From Verrucomicrobiota bacterium (GTDB lineage Bacteria; Verrucomicrobiota; Verrucomicrobiia; Limisphaerales; JACPZS01): 45,092 bases of DNA. Below the pieces are notes generated by a model, which was given only the letters and a program-made list of their open reading frames with translations, was not told the origin of the DNA and made no database searches. Made by a program: the position numbers and the translations under genes. Shown piece after piece: positions 17,627 to 25,372 of the stretch (positions are counted from its first letter, which is position 1; each line of letters begins with the position of its first letter). Location: contig JACPZS010000098.1 in assembly GCA_016195385.1 (NCBI GenBank), positions 1 to 45,092 of the forward strand. Reading direction: 5' to 3'.

Positions 17627-17842
17627 CTGGCAATAAATTAAAATGCCGCCCGTCCGCTCAATTAACTTCCCCCTCCGCCCGCGTCGCGCCGAAATCGGAT
17701 GAAGGCGGATCGAACGGGGAGAGTCCGGCGCTACCCTCGCCCATCGGATGGGAGAGGAGCTGGGGGTGAGGGCATTGGGTGAGGTGTCGAAACTTTTTAA
17801 CCACGGATGAACACCGATAGACACGGATTTCTTTTCCGCAAG
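17627..17842. other. Intergenic stretch with dispersed ACACGGAT-type repeat, no gene
   Basis: No convincing coding sequence. It holds a short dispersed repeat at about 17799-17830 (AACCACGGATGAACACCGAT...ACACGGATTT) that also occurs around 30399-30493. A segment at about 17725-17780 (GGATGGGAGAGGAGCTGGGGGTGAGGGC) is of the low-complexity type common between genes in this phylum. The minus-strand frame across it (17588-17860) has no family-like pattern. Confidence 0.6.
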
Positions 17843-17983
17843 AGAACGCAGGGAACGCAAAAGTTTAACCGCTGATTAACGCTGATGTTCGCTGATTCAA
17901 AAGGGCTGAAAGCCCGACAGATGATAGCCCAGGGCAACGCCCTGGGTTAATCGTCAAAAAGATTTCAAGCCCTGTAAGGGCGA
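17843..17983. repeat. Left ~140-bp inverted repeat of the Hen1-Pnkp cassette
   Basis: Contains, in order, GAACGCAGGGAACGCAAA, CGCTGATT units, hairpin GGGCTGAAAGCCC, hairpin GCCCAGGGCAACGCCCTGGG, TTAATCGTCAAAAAGATTTC and AAGCCCTGTAAGGGCG. The reverse complement of 21735-21878 has the same order with only a few mismatches. Between the repeats lie exactly two genes, hen1 and pnkp. Confidence 0.9.
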
Positions 17984-18036
17984 CAGAGCCTTTATTCAGA
18001 ATGGTAAAGCGTGTCGTCAATCATTAGCCTCTGCTC

Positions 18037-19437
18037 ATGCTGATGACTTTGACCTCCACGCATGAGGCAGCGACCGATCTCGGGTTCTTGCTCCGCAAAA
18101 ATCCGGCGCGTCCACAGTCATTCACCCTTTCGTTCGGCAAGGCTCACGTCTTTTATCCCGAAGCCACACTGGAGCGATGCACGGTTGCGTTGCTTGTCGA
18201 AGTTGATCCCGTCGGCCTGGTGCGAAATCGGCGCGGGCCGTCGGGCGAAGGCGGGGCATTGGAGCAATACGTCAATGACCGACCTTACGCGGCTTCCTCT
18301 TTTTTGAGCGTCGCGCTCGCCGACGTTTTTGGCAGCGCACTCTCTGGCAAAAGCAAAGAGCGGCCCGAATTAGCTGACACACCGTTGCCGCTGTCGGTGA
18401 CTTTCTCCGCGCTGCCGTGCCGTGGCGGAGAGGAGTTTCTGCGGAAGATGTTTGAGCCGCTGGGCTACACGATTTCTGCGCGTCGGTTGCCGCTTGATGA
18501 GAAGTTTTCTGACTGGGGAGAAAGCTCCTATTTCCAAGTCGAGTTGAAAGCGCGGCTGCCGTTGCAGCAGCTTCTCTCCCACCTTTACGTTCTCGTGCCA
18601 GTGTTGGACAACGACAAGCACTATTGGGTGAGCGACGACGAGGTGGAAAAACTTTTGCGTCATGGCGAAGGCTGGTTGGCGTCGCATCCCGAACGCGAAG
18701 CCATCACGCGCCGTTATCTCAAACACCAACGCAGCTTGGTGGACGACGCATTAACACAACTCGCGGATGAAGCTGAACCGAATCCAGATGCCGTTGCGGA
18801 AGTTCACGCGGCGGAAGAAGAAACTATTGAGCGAAGCATCAGCCTCAACGAACAGCGCCTCGGTTCAGTGCTGGCCGCTTTGAAAAACACTGGTGCTGCT
18901 CGCGTTTTGGATTTGGGTTGCGGCGAAGGAAAATTGCTCCAAGCGTTGCTCAAAGAAAGACAATTCACTGAAATCATCGGCATGGACGTGTCGCATCGCG
19001 CGCTCGAAATCGCCCACGACCGATTGCATTACGACCGCCTCCCGCCTGTTCAGAAGGAGCGTCTGCGCTTCCTGCATGGCTCGCTCATTTACCGCGACCA
19101 ACGCCTCGCTGGCTTCGATGCCGCCGCCGTGGTGGAAGTCATCGAGCACCTTGACGCCGCACGCCTGGCTGCGTTCGAGCGTGTGCTGTTCGAGTGCGCC
19201 AAACCGAAGCACATCGTCATCACGACGCCCAACTCCGAATACAACGTGAAGTGGGAAACGCTGCCCGCCGGAAAATTTCGTCATCGCGACCATCGCTTCG
19301 AGTGGACACGGGCAGAATTTCAGACTTGGGCAAATGGTGTTGCCACTCGCTTCGGTTACAATTTGCGTTTCGTTTCCGTTGGCCCGGAAGATTTGGCGGT
19401 TGGTTCGCCGACACAGATGGCCGTATTCACGCGATGA
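18037..19437 (+). CDS. hen1: 3'-terminal RNA ribose 2'-O-methyltransferase Hen1
   Basis: 466 residues, the usual bacterial Hen1 length. It adds a 2'-O-methyl group at the 3'-terminal ribose before Pnkp ligates a cut RNA, which makes the repaired junction resistant to the same ribotoxin. The N-terminal half is the bacterial Hen1-N domain (HEAATDLGFLLRKNP, FTLSFGKAHVFYPEA, LSVALADVFGSALSGKS). The C-terminal methyltransferase has VLDLGCGEGKLLQALL at about 288, the metal-site region VVEVIEHLDAARLAAFE, ITTPNSEYNVKWE and RHRDHRFEWTRAEFQTWA with the catalytic-site histidines. The stop overlaps the pnkp start (ATGA). Start at ATG 18037; ATG 18043 is an alternative. Confidence 0.96.
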   Translation: MLMTLTSTHEAATDLGFLLRKNPARPQSFTLSFGKAHVFYPEATLERCTVALLVEVDPVGLVRNRRGPSGEGGALEQYVNDRPYAASSFLSVALADVFGSALSGKSKERPELADTPLPLSVTFSALPCRGGEEFLRKMFEPLGYTISARRLPLDEKFSDWGESSYFQVELKARLPLQQLLSHLYVLVPVLDNDKHYWVSDDEVEKLLRHGEGWLASHPEREAITRRYLKHQRSLVDDALTQLADEAEPNPDAVAEVHAAEEETIERSISLNEQRLGSVLAALKNTGAARVLDLGCGEGKLLQALLKERQFTEIIGMDVSHRALEIAHDRLHYDRLPPVQKERLRFLHGSLIYRDQRLAGFDAAAVVEVIEHLDAARLAAFERVLFECAKPKHIVITTPNSEYNVKWETLPAGKFRHRDHRFEWTRAEFQTWANGVATRFGYNLRFVSVGPEDLAVGSPTQMAVFTR

Positions 19438-21731
19438 AATTTACAATTCCAGAACTTTCGTTCGTCGTGCTCATCGGCGTGTCCGGTTCGGGCAAGAGCA
19501 CGTTCGCGCGGAAACATTTTAAGCCGACGGAGATTTTGTCGTCCGATTATTGTCGCGGGTTGGTGTCAGACGACGAGAACAGCCAAGCGGCGACGAAGGA
19601 TGCTTTTGAAGTCCTTCACTTCATCGCTCGCAAGCGGCTCGCGGCGGGAAAACTTACCGTGGTTGATGCGACGAATGTGCAACCAGAATCGCGCAAGTCG
19701 CTCATCGCAATTGCCCGCGAATTTCACTGTCTGCCCGTGGCGATTGTTTTGGATTTACCAGAACGTGTTGCGCATGACCGCAACAAAATGCGACCTGACC
19801 GAGATTTTGGCCCGCACGTCATCCGCCAGCAATCGCAACAGTTGCATCGCTCGCTACGCGGTTTGGAGCGCGAGGGATTTCGCCATGTCCATGTGCTGAA
19901 ATCGTTGGAGGAAAATGCTGTCGCCAGTGGCGCGGCACTGTGCGTCCCCGGCAATCACGACGCGAAGCTGATGCGCAAACTGCGCGGACGCGAAGTTCAA
20001 ATCACACACGGTCTCGCAGAGTCTTTGGCGCAACTCGCCAGCGAGTCGGAAGATTTCCGCAAACACGTTGCGGAATTCATTGACGACCTCGTGAGCCACT
20101 ACGTTCTCGACGATGGCAAACTTGTCATTGCTCACGCGGGCATGAAGGAATCCATGCAGGGACGCGGCTCGGGCGCGGTGCGTGAATTCGCGTTGTTTGG
20201 CGAGACGACTGGCGAGACGGATGAGTTCGGTTTGCCGGTGCGCTATAATTGGGCTGCCGAATATCGCGGCACGGCAGCGGTCGTGTATGGACATACGCCT
20301 GTGCCTGAACCGGAGTGGTTAAATCGCACCATCAACATTGACACCGGCTGCGTCTTCGGAGGGAAACTCACCGCGCTGCGTTATCCTGAAATGGAACTCG
20401 TTTCCGTTCCCGCCAAACAAACTTACGCCGAGTCGCGCAAACCATTTTTGCCGCCGGAAGATCAAGCACCGACTTTGTCCGCACAACAGCAGAACGACGA
20501 CTTGCTCGACCTTGCCGACGTGACCAGCAAACGCATCGTCAGCACGCGACTGCATGGCAACGTGACTATCCGCGAGGAGAACTCTATTGCCGCGTTGGAA
20601 GTGATGAGCCGTTTCGCCGCGAATCCCAAGTGGCTGATTTATCTTCCGCCCACCATGTCGCCGTGCGAGACGAGCCAAGCGCCCGGATTGCTGGAACATC
20701 CGGCGGAAGCATTCGCCTACTTCCGCCATGCGGGCGTGCCGCGCGTTGTCTGCGAGGAAAAGCACATGGGGTCGCGCGCGGTGGTCGTCATCTGCCGCGA
20801 CGAAGATGCCGCTCGAAAAATTTTCGGCGTGACTGGCGAAGGCATAGGTATCTGCTACACGCGCACCGGGCGACGTTTTTTTGACAATGCGACTTTGGAG
20901 GGAGAATTCCTTGAGCGCGTCCGTGCCGCCGCCACTGCCGCTGGATTTTGGGATGAATTCAAAACCGACTGGCTCTGCCTCGACTGCGAATTGATGCCGT
21001 GGTCGGCCAAGGCGCAGGAGTTGGTGAAGCAACAATACGCAGCCGTCGGAACATCAGCGCAGGCAACGCTCGCGGCAGAAGTCGCCGCACTTGAGCAAGC
21101 CGCCGCGCGTGGCCTCGACGTGGGCGAATTGCTGACGCATACGACCGCGCGACGGCAGATGGTAAGCGACTACATCGAAGCTTATCGCCGCTATTGCTGG
21201 CCGGTAAACTCGGTGAATGATTTGAAGCTCGCGCCGTTTCATTTGCTCGCCAGCGAGGGGAAAGTTCACGCTGATAAACCAAACGATTGGCACATGCAAA
21301 CGCTGGCACGTCTGGCGGGCGGCATCATCATCGCCACGCCGTTCCGTGTCATTGACGTGACCAATCCTGAAAGCGAAGCCGAAGGCATTCGTTGGTGGGA
21401 GGAACTGACCGGTCGCGGCGGCGAAGGCATGGTTGTGAAGCCACTAGAATTCATCGCCAAGAGCCGGCGCGGACTCGTGCAACCCGCCGTGAAATGCCGT
21501 GGACGCGAATATCTCCGCATCATCTACGGCCCGGAATATGCCGCAGCAGAAAATCTCGAACGTCTCCGTGCGCGCGGTCTTTCCACGAAACGGTCGCTGG
21601 CGCTGCGTGAGTTCGCCCTTGGCATCGAATCACTCGAAAGGTTCGTTCGCAAAGAACCGTTGCGACGCGTGCATGAAGCGGTCTTCGGCGTGCTGGCATT
21701 GGAGAGTGAGCCGGTTGATCCGCGCTTGTGA
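19434..21731 (+). CDS. pnkp: Polynucleotide kinase-phosphatase-ligase Pnkp with shortened phosphatase domain
   Basis: 765 residues; family members are usually about 850-870. RNA end-healing and sealing enzyme working with Hen1. The kinase has P-loop GVSGSGKST (15-23), the D38/R41 pair in SSDYCRG and lid RNKMRPDR. The C-terminal adenylyltransferase has motif I EEKHMGSRA and motif IV GEGMVVKP. In the phosphatase module the late metal ligands remain (GNHD at 173-176, IAHAGMK, VVYGHTPVPEPEW). The expected early GDxHG and GDxxDRGP motifs are missing: HVLKSLEENAVASGAALCVPG jumps straight to GNHD. That Asn aligns with Asn263 of the Clostridium thermocellum enzyme, i.e. about 89 residues shorter. The 3'-phosphatase is probably inactive. 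ATG 19434 overlaps the hen1 stop. Confidence 0.93.
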   Translation: MKFTIPELSFVVLIGVSGSGKSTFARKHFKPTEILSSDYCRGLVSDDENSQAATKDAFEVLHFIARKRLAAGKLTVVDATNVQPESRKSLIAIAREFHCLPVAIVLDLPERVAHDRNKMRPDRDFGPHVIRQQSQQLHRSLRGLEREGFRHVHVLKSLEENAVASGAALCVPGNHDAKLMRKLRGREVQITHGLAESLAQLASESEDFRKHVAEFIDDLVSHYVLDDGKLVIAHAGMKESMQGRGSGAVREFALFGETTGETDEFGLPVRYNWAAEYRGTAAVVYGHTPVPEPEWLNRTINIDTGCVFGGKLTALRYPEMELVSVPAKQTYAESRKPFLPPEDQAPTLSAQQQNDDLLDLADVTSKRIVSTRLHGNVTIREENSIAALEVMSRFAANPKWLIYLPPTMSPCETSQAPGLLEHPAEAFAYFRHAGVPRVVCEEKHMGSRAVVVICRDEDAARKIFGVTGEGIGICYTRTGRRFFDNATLEGEFLERVRAAATAAGFWDEFKTDWLCLDCELMPWSAKAQELVKQQYAAVGTSAQATLAAEVAALEQAAARGLDVGELLTHTTARRQMVSDYIEAYRRYCWPVNSVNDLKLAPFHLLASEGKVHADKPNDWHMQTLARLAGGIIIATPFRVIDVTNPESEAEGIRWWEELTGRGGEGMVVKPLEFIAKSRRGLVQPAVKCRGREYLRIIYGPEYAAAENLERLRARGLSTKRSLALREFALGIESLERFVRKEPLRRVHEAVFGVLALESEPVDPRL

Positions 21732-21734
21732 GTG

Positions 21735-21878
21735 TCGCCCTTTCAGGGCTTGAAATCTTTTTGACGATTAACCCAGGGCGTTGCCCTGGGCTATCATCTG
21801 TTGGGCTTTCAGCCCTTTTGAATCAGCGCACATCAGCGTCAATCAGCGGTTGAAAAAACTTTGCGTTCTTTGCGTTCC
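21735..21878. repeat. Right ~140-bp inverted repeat of the Hen1-Pnkp cassette
   Basis: Starts 3 nt after the pnkp stop. Reads CGCCCTTTCAGGGC, GAAATCTTTTTGACGATTAA, CCCAGGGCGTTGCCCTGGG, GGGCTTTCAGCCC, then AATCAGCG units and TGCGTTC repeats: the inverse of 17843-17983. Its hairpins, the first followed within a few bases by CTTTTT, may also end the pnkp transcript. Confidence 0.9.
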
Positions 21879-21958
21879 TTTGCGGCGAAGAAAGGTTTGT
21901 GGTCTGAAATGTTTTCGGCGAGTCGCCGAACACGGCAGGCGAGACGCCCGCGCTACCT

Positions 21959-22372
21959 TCATGGTCGCGCGTCCGCCGGGAGCAGGTTTAACACGAAATC
22001 GTAAATGGCTTGGGCGTGTTGGAGGGCTTCGTCGAATTCTTCGCGCGTGGGATACGTTTCGGCCAGATCATCGGGGTAACGGAATTCCCAGGCGTAAGGC
22101 GTGAGCGACACCGCCATGTCCATCACTTCGTTGAAGCGCGGTTCGTGAACGGCGGCCTCCAGCGTCAGCTTGCGGATGTCATGGGTCTTTTCGGGTGAAA
22201 TTTCCTTGGACACCAGAAACGCTTTCACCGCCTTCTCCGCCGTTTGCTGGCAATGATAGATGGCGGTGTCGAGCGGCGCATCGTCAGCCGAGCCGAGGAC
22301 GCGGGCGCTTCGCAAATCGCTTGCCGCTTTGGTGAGCCAGGAACGCAGCAGTTCCCTGCGCGTGTCATCCAT
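21959..22372 (-). CDS. HEPN domain protein (toxin of HEPN/MNT module)
   Basis: 137 residues, all helical. LLRSWLTKAASDLRSARVL, TAIYHCQQTAEKAVKAFLV and KTHDIRKLTLEAA are the standard HEPN pattern. In HEPN/MNT modules the HEPN partner is an RNase that is silenced when the MNT partner nucleotidylates it. This copy has no clear Rx4-6H catalytic motif visible to me, so activity is uncertain. ATG 22372 lies within the last codons of the MNT gene (8-nt overlap). It sits just outside the right repeat of the RNA-repair cassette. Confidence 0.88.
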   Translation of the reverse strand: MDDTRRELLRSWLTKAASDLRSARVLGSADDAPLDTAIYHCQQTAEKAVKAFLVSKEISPEKTHDIRKLTLEAAVHEPRFNEVMDMAVSLTPYAWEFRYPDDLAETYPTREEFDEALQHAQAIYDFVLNLLPADARP

Positions 22373-22685
22373 AGACCTTGCGTCCCTTGTGCAACACCTC
22401 GTGGGTCAGGCTGCCCAGCACTTCGCGGACGCGGTTGACCTCGTGCCGCGTCCGCACGAGCACGTCGGCGGAAATGAGCAGCCGTCCAAGGCAACGCTGG
22501 GCGCGTTGGTCGCGGCGAATGGGGCGCTCGTCACTGCTCGGCACGATGACCATCAAATCAATGTCGCTGTCCTGACCGGGCGTGCCCCACGCGTGCGAGC
22601 CGAACAAATAAATTTCCTCCGGTTGAAATTCCGCCACCAGCCGTTGAGTGGCTGTCTGGAGCAAATCTTCGTAGGCCGCTTTCAT
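22365..22685 (-). CDS. MNT-type nucleotidyltransferase (antitoxin of HEPN/MNT module)
   Basis: 106 residues. The nucleotidyltransferase signature is clear: EIYLFGSHAWGTPGQDSDID, i.e. GSx10DxD at about 28-44, with LMVIV following and a third acidic residue in SADVLVRTRHEV. MNT antitoxins transfer AMP (or oligo-AMP) to the partner HEPN toxin. Its gene precedes and overlaps the HEPN gene, the usual order. The start ATG 22685 follows an unremarkable 100-nt gap downstream of the SDR remnant, so the pair probably has its own promoter there. Confidence 0.9.
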   Translation of the reverse strand: MKAAYEDLLQTATQRLVAEFQPEEIYLFGSHAWGTPGQDSDIDLMVIVPSSDERPIRRDQRAQRCLGRLLISADVLVRTRHEVNRVREVLGSLTHEVLHKGRKVYG

Positions 22686-22786
22686 GGTTTGTTTCTATCA
22701 CAGCGCCGGGCGAATTGAAAGCCCCGGCTTTTCTCACCTGTTCACGCCTTCGCGTAAAGCTCGCTGCCTTTCCCGGTGTTGCGAAA

Positions 22787-23604
22787 TCAGGCCAGCCGGG
22801 ATTCTTTGCGAATGCCCCGGTCGAATACGCTGGCAGGAGCAAAACGGCGCAGTCGGCTCAAAAAAACGCCCTTGCCGACGGGATAACGCAGCCGGGGCGT
22901 TTTTACGGTTACAGCGAGGCAGACCGCTTCCGCCACGAGCAGCGGTTCATCTCCGTGCTTGATGCCTTTTTGAACCGCCTCCCTCGTCCGCTGTCGTTGC
23001 CCGGCATACTCTTTGAGTGCCGTCTGCGCGGTCTTCTCGTTCTGGCTGATGTTGCTTTTGGTGTAAGCCGGTTCGACGAGCACAGCGCGCACGCCAAATT
23101 CCCGCACTTCGTGATCCAGCGTCCAAGTGTATCCTTCCACCGCATGTTTGCTCGCAGCGTAGATTCCCATGTAAGGTGCGGGCATAAATCCCACCACCGA
23201 ACTGATGTTGACGATGCGGCCATAGCCCGCTTGCCGCATCCCTGGCAGAACGGCGTTCGTCACCCGCAGCACGCCAAAGAAATTGGTTTCAAACTGCTGC
23301 CTGGCTTCCTCGATACTGGTTTCTTCCAACGCACCCGTGAGCGCATAACCAGCGTTGTTGACGAGAATCTGAACCGGCCCGGCCTTCCGCACAATGCCTT
23401 GAACCGCTTCTCTCACGCTGGCGTCGTCCGTGACATCCATCCGGACAATCTCGACGCCGTGAATTGGCTTCGCTGACTTTGGATCGCGCACCGTGCCGAA
23501 CACGCGTGCGCCGCGCGCCGCCAGCAACTGTGCGCGATTTCCCGACCGATGCCAGAGGAAACTCCGGTGACTAATGTGGTTTTATTTTTTAATGAAGTGT
23601 GCAT
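22787..23604 (-). pseudogene. Short-chain dehydrogenase/reductase with a 1-nt frameshift
   Basis: Two frames together give one complete SDR. The first (ATG 23604) has TTLVTGVSSGIGREIA, the TGxxxGIG cofactor motif. The second carries LLAARGARVFGTVRD, ILVNNAGYALTGALE, the catalytic region IVNISSVVGFM with YMGIYAASKHAVEGY (YxxxK), and VLVEPAYTKS. The break is at about 23525-23535: adding one base to GCGCACAGTTG restores IAH-QLLAARGARVFG. The span is 818 nt, one short of 273 codons, which fits a single-base loss. It may be real decay or a sequencing error. The start codon ATG lies inside the MarR-type operator copy B. Confidence 0.85.
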
Positions 23605-23610
23605 ATACAC
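23599..23610. promoter_or_regulatory. MarR-type operator, copy B, overlapping the SDR start codon
   Basis: GTGCATATACAC on the plus strand, which is GTGTATATGCAC on the minus strand, identical to copies A and C. It includes the SDR ATG (23604-23602), so a bound regulator would block transcription elongation or access to the start. No TTGACA-like -35 at the spacing of the other two sites is present; the promoter is probably slightly upstream in the A/T-rich 23611-23640. Confidence 0.7.
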
Positions 23611-23654
23611 AGTTTAGTTTTAGTTTATCGCCGCTAAGGGCATTCAGGGTTTTG

Positions 23655-24095
23655 TTATTTGTTCAGAGCCAACGCCGCCGTTTCGAGATCGGAAAGAATG
23701 GCGGACCAGCGCTTTTCACCTAGAGTTTTGACCACGGCACTTTGAGCGGCCTTCCAAGCCGGCGTCAGGCTCTCAACCTGTTTTCGGCCCTTGGTTGTGA
23801 TCGTGAGTTCCACCCGATTGCCACGTCCGCCGCCAACGGCCTTCACGAAGCCGTCCCGCTGCAACGGCCGGAGATTCCGCACCAGCGTCGTGCGCTCCAT
23901 CCCCAGCCAGTCGCTCAACTCCGCCATGTTCCAACTGTCCTTGGAATTTAATGACGCCAGGATTGACCCTTGCGTGGGACGGATTCCGTGCCGCCGCATT
24001 TCCGCGTCATAAAACTGCGTGACCGCCCGCGTCACCCAACGCAAGTTGAAGCACACACAGTTTTCCCCCGCCGCCATATCCAGTTGTTTTGACAT
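23655..24095 (-). CDS. MarR family transcriptional regulator
   Basis: 146 residues. Winged-helix MarR fold: FNLRWVTRAVTQFYDAEMRR (dimerisation helix), RPTQGSILASL, MAELSDWLGMERTTLVRNLR (recognition helix) and GFVKAVGGGRGNRVELTITT (wing). The N-terminal ENCVCFN has two cysteines, so redox or electrophile sensing is possible, which would suit its oxidoreductase targets. The ATG at 24095 lies only 8-9 nt from the -10 hexamer, so its mRNA is probably leaderless or nearly so and it autoregulates through operator C. Likely targets are itself, the SDR and the 4Fe-4S/SCP2-oxidoreductase operon. Confidence 0.92.
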   Translation of the reverse strand: MSKQLDMAAGENCVCFNLRWVTRAVTQFYDAEMRRHGIRPTQGSILASLNSKDSWNMAELSDWLGMERTTLVRNLRPLQRDGFVKAVGGGRGNRVELTITTKGRKQVESLTPAWKAAQSAVVKTLGEKRWSAILSDLETAALALNK

Positions 24096-24100
24096 GTTGT

Positions 24101-24132
24101 GTGTATATGCACTACTACGACAAAAGTGTCAA
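24101..24132 (-). promoter_or_regulatory. Autoregulated marR promoter with operator copy C
   Basis: Minus strand: -35 TTGACA (24132-24127), 17-nt spacer, -10 CATATA (24109-24104). GTGTATATGCAC is at 24101-24112, in the same position relative to the hexamers as in copy A. The predicted start of transcription falls within about 2 nt of the marR ATG. Confidence 0.8.
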
Positions 24133-24158
24133 CTGTATTTTTCAATTAGATAAAAGCT

Positions 24159-25259
24159 TTACGCCCTCCGTTCTTTAATACTCGCCAGAATGTCCACCAC
24201 GACTTCCCCCTTCGGCTTCGCGCCTTGCGGGCCGCCGTGATGCAAGCGCACGCTTACCGCGCCGGCTTCCATGTCGCGACCGCCGATGACCAGCATCGTG
24301 TGGACGCGCAATTGTTCCGCGTTGGAGATCTTCGCCTTGAACGGCGTGGCGCTGAAATCCGCATCCACGCGCACCATGTTCGCGCGCAGTTCGGCCACGA
24401 TGGGCTGGGCGTAATTGATCAACGCTTCGTCGTCGTTGAGCGTGATGACGCGCACCTGATCCGGCGCGAGCCAGAGCGGGAAGTTGCCGGCGTAATGCTC
24501 GATCAGGAAACCGATGAACCGCTCGTGCGTGCCGAGCGGCGCGCGGTGGATGCAGAGCGGCGTCTTGTCTGTGTTGTCCTTGTCGCGGTAGGTGAGGCCG
24601 AACCGGGCGGGCACGGCGAAGTCCACCTGGTTGGTGGCGATGGTGAATTCGCGGCCGATGGCGCTCCACACCTGCACGTCGATCTTCGGGCCGTAGAACG
24701 CCGCCTCGTTGGCGACCTCCACGTAGTTGATGCCCGACTCGTTGAGAACGTTGCGCACCATGTCCTCGGTTTTCTTCCACAGCTCGGGCTCGTTGACGTA
24801 TTTCTTGCCGAGACCTTCCGGCGCGGACGTGCTGAAGCGCATCTGGTATTTCTCCAAGCCGAAGGTCTTGAAGTATTTCAGATACATGTCGTTCACGGCG
24901 CGGAACTCGTCGGCGAACTGCTCCTCGGTGCAATAGATGTGGGCGTCGTTCATGTTGAGCGAACGCACGCGCATGAGGCCGAACAACTCGCCGCTCTGCT
25001 CGTAGCGATAGCACGTGCCGTATTCCGCGAGGCGCAACGGCAGGTCGCGGTAACTGTGCGGCTCAGCCGCAAAGATGCGGTGATGATGCGGGCAGTTCAT
25101 CGCTTTGAGGTAATAACTCTCCGGCTCGCCCAGTTTTTTCAACTCCGCGCGCAACGCGGACAACTCGTTAAAAGCGGCAGCCACGGGCTGCGGCGCAATG
25201 CCGGCTTTGACGGCGGCTTCAACGGCAACAAATTCTTCGTCTTTCAAAATGGCAGACAT
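24159..25259 (-). CDS. thrS: Threonyl-tRNA synthetase, C-terminal half (motifs 2 and 3, anticodon-binding domain)
   Basis: 366 residues from ATG 25259 (a GTG at 25328 would extend it with unrelated-looking sequence). It has the zinc ligands and class II motifs of ThrRS: MNCPHHH (Cys), CYRYEQSGELFGLMRVRS (motif 2), NMNDAHIYC (His), and APLGTHERFIGFLIEHYAG (His plus motif 3). The C-terminal anticodon-binding domain has LAPDQVRVITLNDD and LVIGGRDMEAGAVSVR. Motif 1 and the editing domain are absent; they are encoded at 29403-30389. The first about 45 residues (DEEFVAVEAAVKAG, NELSALRAELKKLGE) are a helical extension ahead of SYYLKAMNCP. Activity requires pairing with the other half. No attenuator precedes this half, so it needs its own promoter in 25260-25372. 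Confidence 0.93.
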   Translation of the reverse strand: MSAILKDEEFVAVEAAVKAGIAPQPVAAAFNELSALRAELKKLGEPESYYLKAMNCPHHHRIFAAEPHSYRDLPLRLAEYGTCYRYEQSGELFGLMRVRSLNMNDAHIYCTEEQFADEFRAVNDMYLKYFKTFGLEKYQMRFSTSAPEGLGKKYVNEPELWKKTEDMVRNVLNESGINYVEVANEAAFYGPKIDVQVWSAIGREFTIATNQVDFAVPARFGLTYRDKDNTDKTPLCIHRAPLGTHERFIGFLIEHYAGNFPLWLAPDQVRVITLNDDEALINYAQPIVAELRANMVRVDADFSATPFKAKISNAEQLRVHTMLVIGGRDMEAGAVSVRLHHGGPQGAKPKGEVVVDILASIKERRA

Positions 25260-25372
25260 GCCGGAGAAAATACCGTTTCGCGGCAAGCAAAGGAACTTCA
25301 AATTTGCAGCGCGGCTACCCCAACTCACAGCTTTGCAACCGCCGCCCGCCCCGCTATTCTCGCCGCAACAAA

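Noticed and set aside
17588-17860. 90-codon minus-strand frame across the 17.6-17.9 kb gap
   Set aside because: Runs through promoter A and dispersed repeats; no recognisable protein pattern.
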